Positions 6,361-8,868 of a DNA stretch of 8,868 bases are shown here, piece by piece; the first letter of the stretch is position 1, and every line of letters begins with the position of its first letter. The stretch comes from Acidimicrobiia bacterium (GTDB lineage Bacteria > Actinomycetota > Acidimicrobiia > IMCC26256 > PALSA-555). A program made the translations under genes and the position numbers. The notes below the pieces were generated by a model. The model had not been told where the DNA came from, did no database searches, and saw only the letters and a list, made by a program, of their open reading frames with translations. The stretch spans positions 1 through 8,868 of the forward strand of contig JAFMJM010000090.1 in the NCBI GenBank assembly GCA_017853455.1. Reading direction: 5' to 3'.

Positions 6361-6366
6361 TAGCGT
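6361..6366 (+). promoter_or_regulatory. TAGCGT -10 box, leaderless start of the MFS exporter gene
   Basis: TAGCGT is followed by seven bases (gcaggcg) and the GTG at 6374. This choice puts the start three codons after an in-frame GTG at 6365, which would lie inside the box itself. The same TAGCGT-N7-GTG arrangement is found at the molybdenum enzyme gene. Confidence 0.58.
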
Positions 6367-6373
6367 GCAGGCG

Positions 6374-7735
6374 GTGAGCGACCCGACGACCCGGCGCGGC
6401 CCCCGGGAGGACCCGTCGGCCTGGGGCACCCCGTGGCGGTTCCTCGGGGCGCAGGCGAGCTCGGCCGTGGCGGCACTGGCCCTCACGACCGCCCTCGGGA
6501 AGCAGATCTTCGACCTCACCCACAGCGAGCTCGCGCTCGGTCTGCTCGGCCTGGTCGAGTTCCTGCCGTCACTGGTGCTGGTCCTGCTGAGCGGCACCCT
6601 CGCCGACCGGGTCGACCGCCGCCGGATGACGGCCGTCGCCCTCTTCTTCGAGGCGCTGGCGGCGGTGGGGATCGCGGCCTACACGGCGTCGGACCCCACC
6701 TCGGCCACGCCGATCTTCCTCCTGGTGCTGGCGTTCGGCATCGCCCGTGCCTTCGGCGCGCCGGCCATGCGCTCGATGCCCGCCGACATCAGTGCGCCCG
6801 GCCGGCTGCCGTGGCTCACGGTGCGCTACTCGGGAGCGTGGCAGGTGTCGGCGATCGTCGGTCCGATCCTGGGTGGCGTGGTCTACGGCATCGAGCCGAC
6901 GGCGACGTACGTGGTCGTCGCCGCGCTGTTCCTCCTGGGCTCCGTCACGATCCTGACGGTGCGCTACGCGCCCCACGTCGGCGAACGCGCCCGGGCGCTG
7001 CTCGCCGTCGCCGAGCCGCTCGACGCCCTCGAGCCCGCCGAGCTCGAGGGGCTGGAGATCACCACCGGGTCGGAGCCGGCGGGCGGTCCACGACCCAACC
7101 GGCTGCGGGAGGCGCTCGAGGGTGCCCGGTTCATCCGGGGCGAGCCGGTGCTCCTCGGGGCGATCACCCTCGACCTGGCCGCGGTCCTGTTCGGCGGTGC
7201 GCTGGCGCTCCTGCCGGCCATCGCCGAGGACCGACTGGGCGTCGGGGCCGCCGGGCTCGGCTGGCTGCGCGCCTCGGTGGGGATCGGGGCGGCGCTCACG
7301 ACGCTCGGTCTGGCGTGGCGTCCCGTCCAGCGCAACATCGGCCGGGTGCTCCTCACGGTGGTCGCCCTGTTCGGCATCTTCACGGTCGTGCTCGGGGCGA
7401 CGACGAGCTTCGTGGTGGCGTTCGTCGCGCTGGCGGTGCTGTCGGGGGTCGACTCGATCAGCGTCTTCATCCGCTCGACCCTGGTGCCCCTCGTCACCCC
7501 CGACGCCATGCGGGGGCGGGTGCTGGCCTTCGAGATGGTCCTGATCGGCGCTTCGAACGAATTGGGCGCATTCGAGTCGGGGGTCACGGGGCAGGTCCTC
7601 GGTCCGGCGCTCGCCGTGGTGGTCGGGGGCGTGGCGTCGGTGGCGGTGGCGGTCGGCTGGTGGTTCTGGTTCCCGGCCCTGCGCCGGCTCGACCGGTTCC
7701 CGACGCTGGACACGGGTGGGTCCGACCGGGGGTAG
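6374..7735 (+). CDS. MFS transporter (MFS_3 / EntS-like drug or metabolite exporter)
   Basis: From the GTG at 6374 this is a 453-residue inner-membrane protein with about 10-12 hydrophobic segments. The first lies near residues 22-42, and the motif A loop GTLADRVDRRRM (74-85) comes after the second. A cytoplasmic loop of about 58 residues (197-255), rich in Glu, Ala and Pro, separates the two halves. The second half has the family's repeat-motif equivalent, PDAMRGRVLAFEMVLIGASN (376-395), followed by ELGAFESGV, typical of the MFS_3 family that includes the enterobactin exporter EntS and bacterial multidrug H+ antiporters. It ends with a Trp/Phe-rich helix and a polar tail. Proton-coupled efflux is the family role; the substrate is unknown and a siderophore should not be assumed. 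The TAG stop lies 10 bp before the amidohydrolase ATG and doubles as part of that gene's -10 box. The gene is divergent from the DUF1214 operon. Confidence 0.92.
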   Translation: MSDPTTRRGPREDPSAWGTPWRFLGAQASSAVAALALTTALGKQIFDLTHSELALGLLGLVEFLPSLVLVLLSGTLADRVDRRRMTAVALFFEALAAVGIAAYTASDPTSATPIFLLVLAFGIARAFGAPAMRSMPADISAPGRLPWLTVRYSGAWQVSAIVGPILGGVVYGIEPTATYVVVAALFLLGSVTILTVRYAPHVGERARALLAVAEPLDALEPAELEGLEITTGSEPAGGPRPNRLREALEGARFIRGEPVLLGAITLDLAAVLFGGALALLPAIAEDRLGVGAAGLGWLRASVGIGAALTTLGLAWRPVQRNIGRVLLTVVALFGIFTVVLGATTSFVVAFVALAVLSGVDSISVFIRSTLVPLVTPDAMRGRVLAFEMVLIGASNELGAFESGVTGQVLGPALAVVVGGVASVAVAVGWWFWFPALRRLDRFPTLDTGGSDRG

Positions 7736-7738
7736 ATT
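7733..7738 (+). promoter_or_regulatory. TAGATT -10 box overlapping a stop codon; leaderless start of the amidohydrolase gene
   Basis: TAGATT is followed by seven bases (tccggtc) and the ATG at 7746. The TAG is the stop codon of the MFS gene (7733-7735). A TGGACA at 7707-7712 is -35-like, but its 20-bp spacing is longer than usual. There is no Shine-Dalgarno at normal distance; the G-run at 7728-7732 ends 13 nt before the ATG. Confidence 0.58.
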
Positions 7739-7745
7739 TCCGGTC

Positions 7746-8868
7746 ATGGCAGAAATCCCGAAGATCATCAGCGTCGACGACCACGTGGTGGAGCCCGCCC
7801 ACGTCTGGCAGAACTGGCTCCCCGAGAAGTTCAAGGAGCGCGGCCCGCGGATCATCCGTGAGCGCTTCGGCAAGATGACGCTGATCAACGGCGCCAAGTA
7901 CGACATGCCGCTCGACCCCGAGGGCACCTGGGGTGACGCCTGGCTCTACGAGGACGAGATCGTCTACGTCCACAAGAGCCACGTGGCGATCCCGCTCTCG
8001 GCCACCCCGGGCGGCGACAAGTCGAAGTTCGACCGGTCGAAGATGACCATGACGCCGATGACCTACGAGGAGATGCGGCCCGGTTGCTACGACCGTGACG
8101 CGCGCATCAAGGAGTTCGAGGAGAACTGGGTCGACGGCTCGCTGCCGTTCCCGACGTTCCCGCGGTTCTGCGGCCAGACGTTCTACGAGGCCAAGGACAA
8201 GGAGCTCGCCCTCGCCTGCGTCGAGGCGTACAACAACTGGATGGTCGAGGAGTGGTGCGGCGCCGGGATCAACATCCCGCTCGCCATCATCCCGCTCTGG
8301 GACGTCGAGCTGGCCGCGGCCGAGGTGCGTCGCAACGCCGAGCGGGGCGTGCACGCCGTGTGCTTCAGCGAGATGCCGACCAAGCTCGGCCTGCCCAGCC
8401 CGCACACCGGCTACTGGGACCCCTTCTACCAGGCGTGCAACGACACCGACACGGTGATCTGCATGCACGTCGGCTCGTCGTCGACCAACCCGGTCGGCTC
8501 CCCCGACGCCCCCAAGGGCGCGGGTGCGTCGATCGCGTTCAACAACTCGATGGCGTCGCTCGGCGAGTACCTGTGGGGCATCCTGCCGAAGTTCGACAAG
8601 CTGCGGATCGCGTACTCCGAGGGCCAGGTCGGCTGGATCCCCTACGCGATCGAGCGCTCCGACTACGTCTGGGACCACCACGACGGCTGGATGGAGAACA
8701 AGGACGTCCTGGCCGAGAAGCCCTCGACCTACTACTACGACCGCGTGTTCGGGTGCTTCACCTCCGACTACCACGGCATGAAGAACCTCGAGGCCGTCGG
8801 CGTGAACCAGGTGTGCTTCGAGACCGACTACCCGCACACCGACACCTCGTGGCCCCACACCAAGGAAG
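7746..8868 (+). CDS. Amidohydrolase family protein (amidohydrolase_2, metal-dependent TIM-barrel), 3' end cut off
   Basis: The open frame runs 374 codons from ATG to the right edge without a stop. The N-terminus IPKIISVDDHVVEP (4-17) is typical of actinobacterial amidohydrolase_2 proteins, in which the first strand carries Asp-x-His (Asp11, His13; actual sequence DDH) instead of the classical His-x-His. Further likely metal or active-site residues are His241 in CMHVGSSS and Asp361 in FETDYPHTDTSWP near the end of the fragment; a DYVWDHHDGW stretch (306-315) is also His/Asp-rich. Members hydrolyse or decarboxylate small cyclic or aromatic carboxylates; many actinobacterial paralogues are uncharacterised. 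Comparison with remembered relatives suggests about 30-60 residues are missing. Codons are dominated by AAG, GAG, ATC, TAC and AAC, more uniform than in the neighbouring genes, which hints at higher expression. It is cytosolic, with no signal peptide. It follows the MFS gene by 10 bp and probably has its own promoter. Confidence 0.9.
   Translation, partial: MAEIPKIISVDDHVVEPAHVWQNWLPEKFKERGPRIIRERFGKMTLINGAKYDMPLDPEGTWGDAWLYEDEIVYVHKSHVAIPLSATPGGDKSKFDRSKMTMTPMTYEEMRPGCYDRDARIKEFEENWVDGSLPFPTFPRFCGQTFYEAKDKELALACVEAYNNWMVEEWCGAGINIPLAIIPLWDVELAAAEVRRNAERGVHAVCFSEMPTKLGLPSPHTGYWDPFYQACNDTDTVICMHVGSSSTNPVGSPDAPKGAGASIAFNNSMASLGEYLWGILPKFDKLRIAYSEGQVGWIPYAIERSDYVWDHHDGWMENKDVLAEKPSTYYYDRVFGCFTSDYHGMKNLEAVGVNQVCFETDYPHTDTSWPHTKE

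Noticed and set aside
6365..6373. GTG at 6365 as the start of the MFS gene
   Set aside because: It lies inside the TAGCGT box and would add only three residues; the GTG at 6374 fits the leaderless spacing seen at the other genes. The earlier start is not fully excluded.
6374..7735. Naming the MFS gene entS or a siderophore exporter
   Set aside because: Family resemblance only; no siderophore biosynthesis or iron-uptake gene is in the window.
6569..7927. Long minus-strand frame antisense to the MFS gene, and a similar one at 7584-8858 antisense to the amidohydrolase
   Set aside because: Both translate to charged low-complexity sequence; the plus strand shows clear membrane segments and family motifs.
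1..8868. CRISPR array, tRNA/rRNA, insertion sequence, integrase, att site, toxin-antitoxin or phage-defence system
   Set aside because: No regularly spaced repeats, no tRNA-like cloverleaf, no transposase or recombinase motif and no small gene pair were seen; gaps between genes are all below about 60 bp.

Overview
The window is very GC-rich and densely coded, with strong G/C bias at third codon positions. The gene families (DUF1214 protein, EthD-fold protein, amidohydrolase-2 type protein, MFS_3 exporter, actinobacterial-looking molybdopterin oxidoreductase) and the TAG-type -10 boxes placed directly in front of start codons suggest a high-GC actinobacterium. Acidimicrobiia (Ilumatobacter-like) is my best guess from memory of such gene sets. 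The lineage is inference, because no rRNA or marker gene is present.

Layout from left to right. (1) 1-339 (+) is the C-terminal end of an alpha/beta hydrolase. It converges on (2) 381-1337 (-), a complete D-2-hydroxyacid dehydrogenase. (3) 1392-2132 (+), an EthD-fold protein, is divergent from it across a 54-bp gap that holds a CCCGGG-tgt-CCCGGG palindrome. The EthD gene converges on a minus-strand operon, with a strong 10-bp hairpin between the two stop codons. The operon is transcribed (4) DUF1214 protein 5229-6335, (5) aldo/keto reductase 4240-5232 (ATGA overlap with the gene before), (6) molybdopterin/[4Fe-4S] oxidoreductase 2157-4229. (7) An MFS exporter, 6374-7735 (+), is divergent from the operon across 38 bp and is followed after 10 bp by (8) an amidohydrolase, 7746 to the right edge (+), cut off by the window.

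The genes look like a catabolic or redox neighbourhood: hydrolases, NAD(P)H-linked carbonyl reductases, a molybdenum enzyme, an exporter and a metal-dependent hydrolase. No substrate can be named from sequence alone. I see no mobile element, CRISPR array, RNA gene, phage or defence system, and no gene-free stretch longer than about 60 bp.

The clearest non-coding signal is a shared promoter architecture. Of the seven gene starts inside the window, five have a TAGNNT hexamer exactly 6 or 7 nt before the start codon and no good Shine-Dalgarno, as expected for leaderless mRNAs. The other two (EthD, aldo/keto reductase) lack the box and have a clear Shine-Dalgarno. In two cases the TAG of the box is the stop codon of the preceding gene. 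The most notable protein observation is that the molybdenum enzyme has an intact [4Fe-4S] motif but no Cys in the segment where the metal ligand is expected.
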